Origin: Roseivivax marinus
Lineage (GTDB): Bacteria; Pseudomonadota; Alphaproteobacteria; Rhodobacterales; Rhodobacteraceae
DNA length: 64,000 nucleotides
Direction of reading: 5' to 3'
NCBI RefSeq assembly: GCF_900109705.1
Contig: NZ_FOAI01000001.1
Span: forward strand, 310,001-374,000
Positions 9,208 to 18,696 of the stretch are shown here, one piece after another; the first letter of the stretch is position 1; every line of letters begins with the position of its first letter. The position numbers and the translations under genes are program-made. The notes beneath the pieces were generated by a model, which saw only the letters and a list, made by a program, of their open reading frames with translations, was not told the origin of the DNA and did no database searches.

Positions 9208-9969
9208 ATGAACTGGACCGCCGTGGGCGCCATCTACCGCTTCGAGATGTCGCGCTTCTTCCGCACGCTGCTGCAGAGCTTCATCTCGCCGGTGATCTCG
9301 ACCTCTCTCTACTTCGTGGTCTTCGGCGCCGCGATCGGCAGCCGCATCGACGAGGTCGAGGGCGTGAGCTACGGCGCGTTCATCGTGCCGGGGCTGGTGA
9401 TGCTGTCGGTGATTACGCAGGCGATCTCGAACGCCTCGTTCGGGATCTACTTCCCGAAATTCATCGGCACGATCTACGAGCTTCTCTCGGCACCGATCAA
9501 CTTCCTCGAGATCGTCGCGGGCTACGTGGGCGCCGCGGCGACGAAGGCGCTGTTCATCGGCATAGTGATCCTCATCACCGCCTCGCTCTTCGTGCCGATG
9601 CGGATCGAACACCCGTTCGCGATGCTGGCCTTCCTGCTGCTGACCTGCCTGAGCTTCGCGCTGCTGGGCTTTATCCTGGGGATATGGGCGTCGAACTTCG
9701 AGCAGCTGCAACTGGTGCCGCTGCTGGTGGTCACGCCGCTGGTGTTCCTCGGGGGCTCATTCTACTCGATCTCGATGCTGCCCGGCATCTGGCAGAAGAT
9801 CGCGCTGGCGAACCCGGTGGTCTACCTGATCTCGGGCTTCCGCTGGTCGTTCTATGGCCTCGCCGACGTGCCCATCGCGGTGAGCCTCCTGGCGATCGCG
9901 GCGTTCACCGGCATCTGCCTCGCGGTGATCTGGTGGATCTTCCGCACCGGATGGCGCATCCGCGACTGA
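9208..9969 (+). CDS. ABC-2 type exporter, permease protein
   Basis: A 253-residue integral membrane protein with about six helices, matching the YadH/ABC-2 permease family. The marks are an amphipathic N-terminal helix, the [11 protein letters not shown] segment, and [13 protein letters not shown] before the last pair of helices. It forms the homodimeric channel for the ATPase encoded just upstream. A GGAG ribosome site lies before the ATG. The substrate is not identifiable from context, since the neighbours are haem genes and an MFS carrier. Confidence 0.87.
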   Translation: MNWTAVGAIYRFEMSRFFRTLLQSFISPVISTSLYFVVFGAAIGSRIDEVEGVSYGAFIVPGLVMLSVITQAISNASFGIYFPKFIGTIYELLSAPINFLEIVAGYVGAAATKALFIGIVILITASLFVPMRIEHPFAMLAFLLLTCLSFALLGFILGIWASNFEQLQLVPLLVVTPLVFLGGSFYSISMLPGIWQKIALANPVVYLISGFRWSFYGLADVPIAVSLLAIAAFTGICLAVIWWIFRTGWRIRD

Positions 9970-10009
9970 GCGGTCGCAAGCGGCGGCGGGGAGCGGGGGC
10001 GCTGCCCTC

Positions 10010-10038
10010 GCGGTCCCGGGAACCCGCGGTCCCGGGAA
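10010..10038. repeat. Tandem 13-base direct repeat
   Basis: GCGGTCCCGGGAA occurs twice, at 10010-10022 and 10026-10038, giving a 16-base period. It sits after the permease gene and just before a TTGACA hexamer at 10040-10045. It may be chance duplication or part of the MFS gene promoter. Confidence 0.5.
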
Positions 10039-10154
10039 ATTGACAACCAGGCGGTCACGATGCCTGACGTCGCTCGCATGGAGAATTGGCCGGGCGACCA
10101 CGCCGCTGCGTTTTCGGGGTCGCCCACGGGAAGGGCTGGGCGTATCAGGTCGAC

Positions 10155-11390
10155 ATGACGCGATCCGTTCCCCTGTCCGACGCCCGCTCGCTGCCGCTCT
10201 GGCGGCGGCCGGTGACGCTGCTCTTCCTGATGGCGGTGGCGATGCCGCTGTCCTTCGCCACCTGGTCGGCGCTTCTGAACAACTTCGTCATCGAGGCCGC
10301 GGAGTTCGACGGCTCGGACATCGGCTGGCTGCACACGGTGCGCGAGATTCCCGGCTTTCTCGCCATCGGGGTGATCGCGATCATCGTCTTCCTGCACGAG
10401 CAGACGCTGGCGTTGCTGTCGCTGGCGCTCCTGGGTGCGGCGACCGCGGTCACGGCGTGGTTTCCCTCGCTCGGGGGGATCCTGACGATCACCATGCTGA
10501 GCTCCATCGGGTTCCACTACTACGAGACGGTGAACCAGTCGCTGACGCTGCAATGGCTGCCCAACGACAAGGCCCCGCAGATCCTCGGCTGGATGGTCGC
10601 CGCCGCCTCGGCCTCGGCGCTGGTGGCCTACGGCGCGATCGTGATGACGTGGGAGAGCCTCGATCTGTCCTACAACACCGTCTACATGGCCTCGGGCGGT
10701 CTGACGCTGGTGATCACGCTCTACTGCGCGCTGGCAATGCCGCGGTTCGAGGCGCCGGAACCGCAGGTGAAACGCTTCATTCTGCGCCGGCGCTACTGGC
10801 TCTACTACGCGCTGCAGTTCATGTCGGGCGCGCGGCGGCAGATCTTCGTGGTCTTCGCGGGCTTCATGATGGTCGAGCGCTTCGGCTTCGAGGTGCACGA
10901 GGTGACCGGGCTGATGCTGGTGAATCTCGTCGCGAACATCCTCTTCGCGCCGCTCATGGGCCGGGCCGTGCATCGCTTCGGCGAACGCAACGCGCTGGCC
11001 TTCGAATATGCCGGGCTGATCTTCGTCTTCCTCGCCTATGGCGGTGTCTACTGGTTCGGGTGGGGCGTGGCGCTGGCCGCGGCGCTCTACGTGCTCGATC
11101 ACCTGTTCTTCGCGCTGGCGCTTGCGCTGAAGACCTACTTCCAGAAGATTGCCGCGCCGGGGGACATCGCGCCCACCGCGGCGGTGGCATTCACCATCAA
11201 CCATATCGCGGCGGTCTTCCTGCCGGCGCTCCTCGGCTACCTCTGGCTGCAGGCACCGGACGCGGTTTTCGCGTTGGCGGCCGGCATGGCGGGGGTGTCA
11301 CTGGCGCTGGCGCTTCTGATCCCGCGGCATCCGGCCCCCGGGCACGAAACGCGGTTGCAACCGCTTCTGGCAGCTGCGCCGGCGGAGTAA
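10155..11390 (+). CDS. MFS transporter
   Basis: A 411-residue protein with about twelve hydrophobic helices in two halves, typical of the major facilitator superfamily. The loop after helix 2-3 lacks the classic GxxxDRxGRR and instead reads FDGSDIGWLHTVREIPG, so it is a divergent branch. The central loop (FEAPEPQVKRFILRRRYW) separates the halves. The substrate is unknown. The start at 10155 (MTRSVPL) was chosen because upstream in-frame residues are polar and not conserved in character. It converges with the symporter gene 20 bases away, and a shared hairpin overlaps its stop codon. Confidence 0.8.
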   Translation: MTRSVPLSDARSLPLWRRPVTLLFLMAVAMPLSFATWSALLNNFVIEAAEFDGSDIGWLHTVREIPGFLAIGVIAIIVFLHEQTLALLSLALLGAATAVTAWFPSLGGILTITMLSSIGFHYYETVNQSLTLQWLPNDKAPQILGWMVAAASASALVAYGAIVMTWESLDLSYNTVYMASGGLTLVITLYCALAMPRFEAPEPQVKRFILRRRYWLYYALQFMSGARRQIFVVFAGFMMVERFGFEVHEVTGLMLVNLVANILFAPLMGRAVHRFGERNALAFEYAGLIFVFLAYGGVYWFGWGVALAAALYVLDHLFFALALALKTYFQKIAAPGDIAPTAAVAFTINHIAAVFLPALLGYLWLQAPDAVFALAAGMAGVSLALALLIPRHPAPGHETRLQPLLAAAPAE

Positions 11391-11402
11391 CCGCCGGCGC
11401 AG
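11374..11402. terminator. Bidirectional hairpin between convergent transporter genes
   Basis: Perfect 12-base arms (CTGCGCCGGCGG at 11374-11385 and its complement at 11391-11402) flank the 5-base loop AGTAA. The loop contains the TAA stop of the MFS gene. There is no T-run on either side, so it is a strong but non-canonical terminator candidate serving both convergent genes. Confidence 0.6.
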
Positions 11403-11409
11403 CGCGCGC

Positions 11410-13005
11410 TCACCAGAACAGCACCAGGATCGCAAGCATCGCGACGCCCAGCAGCACCGCCCAGAGCGTCACCCGCGCATAGATCGGGGCGTCGTCGCGC
11501 AGGGCGTCGGTGGCCATCTCGCGGGTCCAGGTGGCGCCTTCGACCTCTTCCTGGCTGCCGTGGCTGCCGGCGAGGCTGACCGCGGCGAAGATCACGCAGG
11601 ACACAAGCGTCATGAGGCCGACATTGGCGGTGAAGTGGATCGGCCAGTAGCCGAGCTGGGTGGCGATGAAGACCGCGATGGCGATGGCGTGCCCGGCCCA
11701 GAGCGTGGTGAACGCGGCGGTGTCGGTGCCGCGCTTCCACAGCGCGCCGAGGATGAAGATCGCCACGACCGGCGGCACGAGGACCGAGAACGCCTGCTGG
11801 AGGTAGTCCCAAAGCCCGCCCATGTCGTCGATGAACGGCGCCCAGAGGATCGCGATGACCATCAGCACCAGCGTGGTGATCTGGCCGATCCGGCGCTGCT
11901 CGGTCGGCTCGCGGTCGGCGATGTTCATGAAGTCGTGGCCGATCAGCGTGGAGGATGAGTTGAGCGTGGAATCGACGCTCGACATGATCGCGGCGACAAG
12001 GCCGGCGAGGACGAGTCCGGTCAGGCCCGCAGGGAGCACCGTGGTCGTGATCGTCGGGAACACCATGTCGGCGTTGCTGAGGTCCGGCACCACCGAGATC
12101 GCCATCGCGCCCGGCAGAACCATGATGAACATCGGGATGATCTTCAGAAAGCCGCCGAGGATCGCGCCCCGCTGCGCCTCGCGCAGGTCGCGGGCCCCGA
12201 GCACCCGCTGGACGATGTACTGGTTCGTCACCCAGTACCAGAAGCCCAGCAGCGGCACGCCAAAGAACAGGCCGGTCCACGGCAGCGTCCCGTTGTCGCG
12301 CGGGAGCACGAGGCTCAGCTGGTTCTCGTTCGGCATGCTCTCTTTCACGTTCGCCCACGAGAAGTCGTTGCCCTGAAACAGGATGAAGGTCATCGCCGCG
12401 CAGCCGAGGATCAGCACAACGGCCTGCAGCACGTCTGTGTAGACCACCGCCTTGAGGCCGCCCGTGGCCGTATAGACGCCCGCGAAAATGCCGAGGCCGA
12501 CGCAGGTCTGCCAGATCGGGATGTCCGGAAAGAACGTCTTGACCACCACGCCGCCCGCGTAGAGGCCGCCGGCGGTGTCCACGATCACCGTCAGGACGAT
12601 GGTCACCGCCGAGAAGTAGAGCCGGGCGCGCCGGTCGAAGCGGCGCTCGAGCCATTCGGGGATGGTCGTGACCCGCGCCTTGAAGAAGAGCGGCGCGAAG
12701 ATGAAGGCCAGAAGGATCAGAGGAATGCCCGCCATCCACTCGTAGGCCGAGGTGGCGATGCCGGTGGTGTAGGCGGCGCCGGTCAGGCCGATCAGCGTGG
12801 TGGACGAGATGTTCGAGGCGAAGAGAGAAAAGCCGACGACGCCCCAGGTCAGCGTCCGTCCCGCAAGGAAGAGGTCTTCGCCCGATTCCGTTCGTCGCGA
12901 CACCCAGATGCCAATTCCGACGATCACAAGGAAATATGCCGCGAGCACGCCGATATCGAGGCCGGTGATGGCGTTCGACACCGCTTGCGAGGCTTCCTCT
13001 TCCAT
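11410..13005 (-). CDS. Sodium:solute symporter (SSS/SGLT family)
   Basis: A 531-residue membrane protein with 13-14 predicted helices of the SSS family. Typical marks are FLAGRTLTWGVVGFSLFASNISSTT in the first helices, EWMAGIPLI, TGGLKAVVYTDVLQ and the sodium-site region AAIMSSVDSTLNSSST. It couples sodium entry to uptake of an organic solute. SGLT-like spacing suggests a sugar or polyol, but that is inference. Start ATG at 13005 follows a GAGGG ribosome site. It is divergent from prmA. Confidence 0.88.
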   Translation of the reverse strand: MEEEASQAVSNAITGLDIGVLAAYFLVIVGIGIWVSRRTESGEDLFLAGRTLTWGVVGFSLFASNISSTTLIGLTGAAYTTGIATSAYEWMAGIPLILLAFIFAPLFFKARVTTIPEWLERRFDRRARLYFSAVTIVLTVIVDTAGGLYAGGVVVKTFFPDIPIWQTCVGLGIFAGVYTATGGLKAVVYTDVLQAVVLILGCAAMTFILFQGNDFSWANVKESMPNENQLSLVLPRDNGTLPWTGLFFGVPLLGFWYWVTNQYIVQRVLGARDLREAQRGAILGGFLKIIPMFIMVLPGAMAISVVPDLSNADMVFPTITTTVLPAGLTGLVLAGLVAAIMSSVDSTLNSSSTLIGHDFMNIADREPTEQRRIGQITTLVLMVIAILWAPFIDDMGGLWDYLQQAFSVLVPPVVAIFILGALWKRGTDTAAFTTLWAGHAIAIAVFIATQLGYWPIHFTANVGLMTLVSCVIFAAVSLAGSHGSQEEVEGATWTREMATDALRDDAPIYARVTLWAVLLGVAMLAILVLFW

Positions 13006-13094
13006 GCTTCAAGCCCTCGAAAAGTTGCGTTTGTCACAACCAACCGGCGACGAATTGTCTCGGTTCCGCGTCAGTCGATGAATTGGAGGGCTTT

Positions 13095-13964
13095 ATGGCC
13101 ACGTATACGGCACTCACGACATTGAAGGGACGCGAGGCGGCAGAGGCTTTGGGCGAGGCGCTGGAAGATCTCGATCCGGCTCCGATGGGCGTGGGGGTCT
13201 TCGAGATCGAGGACGACTCCGGCATGTGGGAGATCGGCGGCTACTTCGATGGCAAGCCGGACGAGGTCGGGCTCGCGCTTCTGTCGGCGGCCTACGGCGC
13301 GGCCGAGTTCGCCATCTCCGAGGTGCCGGACACCGACTGGGTCGACAAGGTACGGCGTGAGCTGACGCCGGTCGCAGCGGGGCGTTTCTTCGTCTACGGC
13401 AGCCACGACGCCGACAAGGTGCCCGAGGGCGCCGAGCCGCTTCTCATCGAGGCGGCGATGGCCTTCGGGACCGGCCACCACGGCACCACGCTGGGCTGCC
13501 TGCGGGCGCTCGACCGGTTGGCCGAGGCGGGTATCGTAGGGCGCAACGTGGCCGATATCGGGTGCGGCACCGCGGTGCTGGCGATGGCCGCGGCGCGGAT
13601 CTGGCCGAACCCGGTGCTGGCCTCCGATATCGACCAGGTCGCCGTCGAGGTCGCCGAGGCCAACGTGCGCGCAAACGACCTCGTGGGCCGGGTGAACTGC
13701 GTCGAGGCGGCGGGTTTCGACGCGCCGGAGCTGGCCGAGGCGGCGCCCTTCGACCTCGTCTTCGCCAATATCCTCATGGCTCCGCTGATCGAGCTGGCTC
13801 CCTCGATGGGGCAGGCGGTCGTGCCCGGCGGCCATGCGATCCTGTCGGGCATCCTGACGCGTCAGGCCGACGAAACGCTGGCCGTCTACGTGGATGCGGG
13901 CTTCGAGCAGGCGCACCGCGAAGTTATTGGCGATTGGGTGACGCTGACGCTGAAGCGCGTCTGA
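13095..13964 (+). CDS. prmA: Ribosomal protein L11 methyltransferase
   Basis: A 289-residue SAM-dependent methyltransferase. The N-terminal targeting domain is followed by the Rossmann domain, with AMAFGTGHHGTT, motif I VADIGCGTAVLA and the PrmA signature FANILMAPL. It trimethylates lysines and the N-terminus of ribosomal protein L11. The start was set at ATG 13095, 4 bases after a GGAGGG ribosome site; an in-frame TTG lies 12 bases upstream inside that site. Divergent from the symporter gene. Confidence 0.92.
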   Translation: MATYTALTTLKGREAAEALGEALEDLDPAPMGVGVFEIEDDSGMWEIGGYFDGKPDEVGLALLSAAYGAAEFAISEVPDTDWVDKVRRELTPVAAGRFFVYGSHDADKVPEGAEPLLIEAAMAFGTGHHGTTLGCLRALDRLAEAGIVGRNVADIGCGTAVLAMAAARIWPNPVLASDIDQVAVEVAEANVRANDLVGRVNCVEAAGFDAPELAEAAPFDLVFANILMAPLIELAPSMGQAVVPGGHAILSGILTRQADETLAVYVDAGFEQAHREVIGDWVTLTLKRV

Positions 13965-14086
13965 GTTCGGACATTTTTGGGCGCGATTTACGAAAATCAG
14001 ACCCGTTTGCCCCAATATTGCCGCAAAGCGGGACTAGAAGCGTCGGACATAATAATCCGGTGGGGGCCGGTGTGTACGAGGCTGTC

Positions 14087-14428
14087 ATGTCCGACCAGCT
14101 CAGAGATTTCGCGCGGCGCCACAAGCAGGTGCAGCGCAAGCATCGCCGTTTGGCGCAAGGCTATGTCACCAAGCTCGACCGTCACGGGGTCATCCGGCAC
14201 GTTCCCAGACGGGACTACGGCGGCGTCCTCGCGATGCCGCTGGCGATCCTCGTGCTCGCCTTCTTCGGCTTCAAGGCCATGCTGATGAGCGGGCTCAGCC
14301 CGCAGGATTACCAGATGCACCTCGACGCGCTGGCGCAGGGCAATCTGGCCGAGAAGGTGGGTGCGCGTCTGATGGCGCGTGATCCGCTGACCGAACTGCT
14401 CGTGGGGCTCTGGCGGTCCATCGGCTGA
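14087..14428 (+). CDS. Conserved small membrane protein, function unknown
   Basis: A 113-residue protein. The N-terminal 40 residues are basic (ARRHKQVQRKHRRLAQGY). One transmembrane helix follows at about 50-67 (LAMPLAILVLAFFGFKAML), then a C-terminal stretch that should face the periplasm. I do not recognise a named family. The ATG at 14087 is the only one giving a start near the basic segment. It follows prmA by about 120 bases on the same strand and may be cotranscribed. Confidence 0.65.
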   Translation: MSDQLRDFARRHKQVQRKHRRLAQGYVTKLDRHGVIRHVPRRDYGGVLAMPLAILVLAFFGFKAMLMSGLSPQDYQMHLDALAQGNLAEKVGARLMARDPLTELLVGLWRSIG

Positions 14429-14473
14429 GGCTTCGGCCCGGCCGGTCATTCGGTTTCGAGACCGCAACGCAAA

Positions 14474-14497
14474 ACGGCGCCGCGATCGCGGCGCCGT
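14474..14497 (-). terminator. Rho-independent terminator of the DUF1127 gene
   Basis: A 24-base perfect palindrome (arms ACGGCGCCGCGA and its complement). On the minus strand it is followed by TTTTG, as expected for the end of the DUF1127 transcript. It may also stop the oncoming plus-strand transcript that ends at 14428. Confidence 0.8.
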
Positions 14498-14534
14498 TCG
14501 TCATTCTGCCAGACCGTATCGGGTCGCGCGGCGC

Positions 14535-14741
14535 TCAGCGGCGGCCGCGGGCAACGCGCGCGATGTCGCTGCGGGTCAGGCCGATGTCGGCAAGCTCGCG
14601 GTCGGTCAGCTCGTTCAGCTGACGCTCGGTGCGGCGGACGTCCCGCCACTTGCCGGCCGACGACATGGCCGACACGAAGAGTCCGCCGATCTGACCGGCG
14701 AAGTTGAGGGACGTGGGGTAGGAGGGGTTGAAGGTGTTCAT
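14535..14741 (-). CDS. DUF1127 domain protein
   Basis: A 68-residue protein whose C-terminal half is a DUF1127 domain: RTERQLNELTDRELADIGL followed by TRSDIARVARGR. DUF1127 proteins are short arginine-rich proteins; some in alphaproteobacteria bind RNA and act in stress and small-RNA metabolism. The N-terminal 30 residues (SLNFAGQIGGLFVSAMSSA) are mildly hydrophobic. The start ATG at 14741 has a GAGGA ribosome site about 8 bases upstream. It is divergent from ruvC across a 357-base gap. Confidence 0.85.
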   Translation of the reverse strand: MNTFNPSYPTSLNFAGQIGGLFVSAMSSAGKWRDVRRTERQLNELTDRELADIGLTRSDIARVARGRR

Positions 14742-15098
14742 ATCGGGCATCCTCGATCTGGCGCGAAACTGTGCGGTTTTAAGCTGCTGGGGCGCAATTA
14801 GGCGGCGGTCTGAAAACGGACAAGCCGTGAAAAGCGCATGGGACAGTTGCGGGGATTGCATGACGACGGTCACGGAACGTTAGCAATTTCATGCATTTAT
14901 GAGCATCCGCAGCGTGCCGTGGAAGGATGCTGCGCGGCAGCGTATCGTAGCGATCTTTTGCTGCGCCGCAGCGATCGCGCGGGCAATGCGGAGCGCGCCC
15001 AAAGGGGGCGCCACGCCCGGCCGCCCGGTCTATTCGCTTGGCGGATGTTCCCTCTTCGTGCTAACTCCGACGCAAGCAATAGAACGGGCAGGACAGAT
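14742..15098. other. Divergent intergenic region before ruvC
   Basis: About 357 bases that must hold promoters for the DUF1127 gene (minus) and ruvCAB (plus). I looked for the alphaproteobacterial LexA box GTTC-N7-GTTC in both orientations and did not find it. It has some AT-rich patches near 14790-14830 and 14880-14900. No RNA gene is recognised. Confidence 0.5.
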
Positions 15099-15599
15099 TT
15101 GGTACGCGTGCTGGGCATCGACCCGGGGTTAGTCAACCTCGGCTGGGGCATCATCGAGGCCGACCGCGGGCGCATGCGCCACGTGCAGAACGGCACCTGC
15201 CATTCCGGCACCGGCACCCTGGCAGAGCGGCTCCTTCGCCTGCACGCCGCGCTGTCGGAGGTGATCGAGCGGCACGCTCCCGAAACCGCGGCGGTGGAGC
15301 AGACCTTCGTCAACAAGGACGCGGTCGCGACGCTGAAGCTCGGGCAGGCCCGGGCCATCGCGCTGCTGGTTCCGGCGCAGTTCGGCCTCGACGTCGGCGA
15401 ATACGCCCCGAACAAGGTCAAGAAGTGCGTGGTGGGCGTGGGCCACGCGGACAAGACGCAGGTTCAGCACATGGTAAAGATGCAGTTGCCGGGCGTGTCG
15501 CTGGCCTCGCCCGATGCCGCCGATGCACTGGCGGTGGCAATCTGCCACGCATTCTACATGCGCGCTCCGGTGCCGCGCGTCGCCGGGGGTGCCGCATGA
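15099..15599 (+). CDS. ruvC: Holliday junction resolvase RuvC
   Basis: A 166-residue endonuclease that cleaves Holliday junctions at the end of recombinational repair. The four acidic catalytic residues are present: Asp8 (GIDPG), Glu67 (VEQTF), Asp139 and Asp142 (ASPDAADAL). The start is taken as TTG at 15099. It places GIDPG at the normal distance from the N-terminus and has an AGGA ribosome site 5-6 bases upstream; no ATG fits. The stop overlaps the ruvA start (ATGA), so translation is coupled. Confidence 0.93.
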   Translation: MVRVLGIDPGLVNLGWGIIEADRGRMRHVQNGTCHSGTGTLAERLLRLHAALSEVIERHAPETAAVEQTFVNKDAVATLKLGQARAIALLVPAQFGLDVGEYAPNKVKKCVVGVGHADKTQVQHMVKMQLPGVSLASPDAADALAVAICHAFYMRAPVPRVAGGAA

Positions 15600-16276
15600 T
15601 CGGGCGGGTCGCGGGCCGCATCGTCTACAAGGCCGACGACCACGTCCTGATCGACGTGCGCGGCGTGGGCTACGTCGTGTTCTGCTCGGACCGGGTTCTG
15701 GCCGGGCTCGGCGTGCCGGGCGAGGCGGCGGCCCTGTTCACCGACCTGCTGGTGCGCGAGGATATCCTCCAACTCTTCGGCTTTCCCACGCTGGTCGAGA
15801 AGGAGTGGCACCGCCTGCTGATGTCGGTGCAGGGCGTGGGCGCGAAGGCTTCGCTCGCCATCCTGGGTGCGCTCGGGCCGGACGGGGTCAGCCGCGCCAT
15901 CGCGCTTGGCGACTGGAATGCGATCAAGGCGGCCAAGGGGATCGGCCCCAAGACCGCGCAGCGCGTCGTGAATGAACTGAAGGACAAGGCGCCGACGGTC
16001 ATGGCGATGGGTGCAGGTCCGGTCCAGGCGCCAGCGGGCGACGCGATCCCGGAGGACGACGGGGTGATCGAGGCGCCGGCGCGCACGGCTCCGGCGCCCG
16101 CACCGGCCCCCGCGACCGGCGGCGCCGCGCAATCCGAAGCACTCTCGGCCCTGCAGAATCTGGGCTACGCGCCCGGCGAAGCGGCGAGCGCGGTGGCGCA
16201 GGCCGCGGGCGACGCGCCCGAGGCCGATACGGCGGGGTTGATCCGCGCCGCGCTCAAGCTGCTGGCCCCGGCATGA
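15596..16276 (+). CDS. ruvA: Holliday junction branch migration protein RuvA
   Basis: A 226-residue DNA-binding subunit of the RuvAB branch migration motor. Domain I opens with MIGRVAGRI and holds LFGFPT. The two helix-hairpin-helix motifs are [17 protein letters not shown] and [15 protein letters not shown] 50-residue Ala/Pro-rich linker leads to domain III, which binds RuvB ([17 protein letters not shown]). The linker is longer than in E. coli. The start overlaps the ruvC stop by 4 bases. Confidence 0.95.
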   Translation: MIGRVAGRIVYKADDHVLIDVRGVGYVVFCSDRVLAGLGVPGEAAALFTDLLVREDILQLFGFPTLVEKEWHRLLMSVQGVGAKASLAILGALGPDGVSRAIALGDWNAIKAAKGIGPKTAQRVVNELKDKAPTVMAMGAGPVQAPAGDAIPEDDGVIEAPARTAPAPAPAPATGGAAQSEALSALQNLGYAPGEAASAVAQAAGDAPEADTAGLIRAALKLLAPA

Positions 16277-16307
16277 CCTGCACCGTCCGCACCGAAGGTT
16301 TCGCGCG

Positions 16308-17333
16308 ATGAGCAGCTCCGACCCGATGATGCGCCCCGACCCGCTGCCCGAGGACGAGGGCCGCGCGCTGCGCCCGCAAAGCCTTGACGAGTTCGTGGGC
16401 CAGGCCGAGGCCCGCGCCAACCTCAAGGTCTTCGTGCAGTCCGCCCGCTCGCGCGAGGAGGCGATGGACCACACCCTGTTCCACGGCCCGCCCGGCCTCG
16501 GAAAGACGACGCTGGCGCAGATCATGTCGAAGGAACTGGGCGTCAACTTCCGGATGACCTCCGGCCCGGTGCTGGCCAAGGCCGGCGATCTCGCCGCGAT
16601 CCTGACGAACCTCGAGGCGCGCGATGTCCTCTTCATCGACGAGATCCACCGCCTGAACCCGGCGGTGGAGGAAGTGCTCTACCCCGCGATGGAGGACTTC
16701 GAGCTGGACCTCGTGATCGGCGAGGGGCCGGCCGCGCGCACCGTGCGGATCGAGCTGCAGCCCTTCACGCTGGTGGGCGCGACGACGCGGCTGGGCCTTC
16801 TGACCACGCCGCTGCGCGACCGCTTCGGGATCCCCACGCGGCTGCAGTTCTACACCGTCGAGGAGCTCGACATCATCGTGACCCGCAACGCCACCAAGCT
16901 CGGCGTCCGGGCCGAGCCCGAGGGCGCGCGCGAGATCGCCCGCCGTGCCCGTGGCACCCCGCGGATCGCCGGCCGGCTGCTGCGGCGCGTGGTGGACTTC
17001 GCCGTGGTCGAGGGCGACGGCGTGGTGACGCGCGAGCTTGCCGACAACGCGCTGACGCGGCTCGGGGTGGACGGGCTCGGCCTCGACGGCGCGGACCGGC
17101 GCTACCTGTCGCTCATCGCCGAGAATTATGCCGGCGGGCCGGTCGGGATCGAGACGATTTCGGCCGCCCTGTCGGAAAGCCGCGATGCGCTCGAGGAGGT
17201 GATCGAGCCCTACCTTCTGCAACAGGGCCTGATCCAGCGCACACCGCGGGGCCGGATGCTGGCGCAGAAGGGATGGACACACCTCGGCCTGCCGGCGCCG
17301 CGCGCGCCGGGTCAGCCGGGACTTTTCGAATAA
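16308..17333 (+). CDS. ruvB: Holliday junction branch migration helicase RuvB
   Basis: A 341-residue AAA+ motor that pulls DNA through the RuvA-bound junction. The N-terminus reads [12 protein letters not shown], followed by Walker [10 protein letters not shown], Walker [10 protein letters not shown], sensor 1 GATTRLGLL and the arginine finger in TTPLRDRFG. The C-terminal winged helix holds [15 protein letters not shown]. It lies 31 bases after ruvA. The order ruvC-ruvA-ruvB matches other Rhodobacterales. Confidence 0.96.
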   Translation: MSSSDPMMRPDPLPEDEGRALRPQSLDEFVGQAEARANLKVFVQSARSREEAMDHTLFHGPPGLGKTTLAQIMSKELGVNFRMTSGPVLAKAGDLAAILTNLEARDVLFIDEIHRLNPAVEEVLYPAMEDFELDLVIGEGPAARTVRIELQPFTLVGATTRLGLLTTPLRDRFGIPTRLQFYTVEELDIIVTRNATKLGVRAEPEGAREIARRARGTPRIAGRLLRRVVDFAVVEGDGVVTRELADNALTRLGVDGLGLDGADRRYLSLIAENYAGGPVGIETISAALSESRDALEEVIEPYLLQQGLIQRTPRGRMLAQKGWTHLGLPAPRAPGQPGLFE

Positions 17334-17615
17334 CGGTTCGGCACTCCTGCCCGGCGAGGCGGGTGCGCGGACCGCGCCTCATCGGTCGAGGAGGGGCCAC
17401 AGCGGCGCGGCCAGGGCCGACCTGCGGGCGCTCTGCCCCCGCGCAACCGGGATATTTCAGCCAGCAAGAAGATCCACGCCATCTGGTTCACGGGGTGTGG
17501 TGACCAACGCGTCACTCTGTCGCGCGCGTTGCAATGATACATCGCTCCGTCGCGCGCGATTGGACAAACTCCGCGCGCTGTGTCACCGGGTTTCGCAGCA
17601 CTGGAAGCGAGCTTG
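17334..17615. other. Gene-free stretch after ruvB
   Basis: About 280 bases. The phrase CCGGGATATTTCAGCC with a following AGCAAGAAG resembles an intergenic motif I have often seen in Roseobacter genomes. GTCGCGCGCG occurs twice near 17518-17555. No gene, RNA or terminator with a T-run is evident. Confidence 0.4.
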
Positions 17616-18269
17616 ATGACCGATACCCCCGACGTCCCCACCCCCGAGGAGATCGAGGCGCTGTTCACCCGCGCGGACGGCACGTTCCTCTGCGCGCGGT
17701 GGGGGCGGCCGATCGCGCCGGTGGTCTTCGGCGTCGACGATGCCACGCTCGGGACCGTGAAGGCGGCGTTCGAAGCAGTGGCCGAGCTGGTCGGTCACCC
17801 CATCGCCGAGACCGACCCCGAGCTCGGGGCCAACGTGATGATGTTCTTCGTGCGCGCCTGGGACGAGCTGCCCGCGGTGCCGAACCTCGACCGGCTGATC
17901 CCCGGGCTGGACGACCTCGTGGCGCGGCTGAGCGCCGCCGAGGCCAACCAGTACCGGGTCTTCCGCTTCGACGAGGACGGCGCCATCCGCGCATGTTTCG
18001 TCTTCGTGCGGATGGACGAGGCGCTTTCGGACGTGCCCGCCGAGACGCTCGCGCTCGGCCAGGTGGCGCAGCTCATGGTGCTGTGGTCTGACACGGCCTT
18101 TACCGATCGCGCGCCACTGGGGCAGCTGTCGGACGGGCGCGTCGTTCTGCGTCCCGACGTCGGCGCGGTGATCCGCGCGGTCTACGACCCAGTCCTTCCC
18201 GTGGTCTCGACCGAGCCTGCCCACGCCCTGCGCCTGCACGCCCGCATCACCGCGGGCCGGCTGGCCTGA
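17616..18269 (+). CDS. Conserved hypothetical protein between ruvB and ybgC
   Basis: A 217-residue acidic cytoplasmic protein without signal peptide, membrane helix or a motif I recognise. It has an alpha/beta look, with segments such as GTFLCARWGRPIAPVVFG and YRVFRFDEDGAIRACFVFVRMD. A gene at this position between ruvB and ybgC is common in Rhodobacterales, which supports it being real. The start at ATG 17616 has a GGAAG ribosome site 8-9 bases upstream; a GTG lies 36 bases earlier. Function unknown. Confidence 0.72.
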   Translation: MTDTPDVPTPEEIEALFTRADGTFLCARWGRPIAPVVFGVDDATLGTVKAAFEAVAELVGHPIAETDPELGANVMMFFVRAWDELPAVPNLDRLIPGLDDLVARLSAAEANQYRVFRFDEDGAIRACFVFVRMDEALSDVPAETLALGQVAQLMVLWSDTAFTDRAPLGQLSDGRVVLRPDVGAVIRAVYDPVLPVVSTEPAHALRLHARITAGRLA

Positions 18270-18306
18270 GCGCGCCTGGCGCGCCGCTGCGACGAGGAAC
18301 CAAGAC

Positions 18307-18696
18307 ATGAGCCCCCACAACTTCCCCGTCCGGGTCTTCTACGAGGACACCGACATGGGCGGGATCGTCTACCACGCGAACTACCTGAAGTACTGCGAGC
18401 GCGCGCGCAGCGACTGGGTGCGGATGCTCGGGCTGGACCAAAACGCCATGCGCGAGCAGGGCATCGTGTTCGTCGTGCGCCGGGTCGAAGCGGACTTTCT
18501 GGGGGCGGCGCGGCTCGATGACGAACTGGTGGTGCGGACCGAGACCATCAGTGTGACCGGCGCGCGGCTGGTGATGTCGCAAGAAGTGCTGCGCGAGGGC
18601 AAGCCGATCTTCCGCGCCGAGGTGACCGCAGCCTGCACCACGACCGGCGGACAGCCGGTGCGCCTGCCCGCGGAACTGCGCCGACAGGTTCACTGA
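18307..18696 (+). CDS. ybgC: Tol-Pal-associated acyl-CoA thioesterase
   Basis: A 129-residue hotdog-fold (4HBT) thioesterase of the YbgC family. The motif FYEDTDMGGIVYHANYL gives Asp16 as the equivalent of the catalytic aspartate. YbgC is normally the first gene of the tol-pal cluster and hydrolyses acyl-CoA or acyl-ACP near the inner membrane. Here it is cut off from tolQ by about 4.5 kb of accessory DNA. A GAGGA ribosome site 8 bases upstream sets the start. Confidence 0.92.
   Translation: MSPHNFPVRVFYEDTDMGGIVYHANYLKYCERARSDWVRMLGLDQNAMREQGIVFVVRRVEADFLGAARLDDELVVRTETISVTGARLVMSQEVLREGKPIFRAEVTAACTTTGGQPVRLPAELRRQVH

Noticed and set aside
14742-15098. SOS control of ruvCAB
   Set aside because: No GTTC-N7-GTTC or GAAC-N7-GAAC was seen in the region before ruvC.
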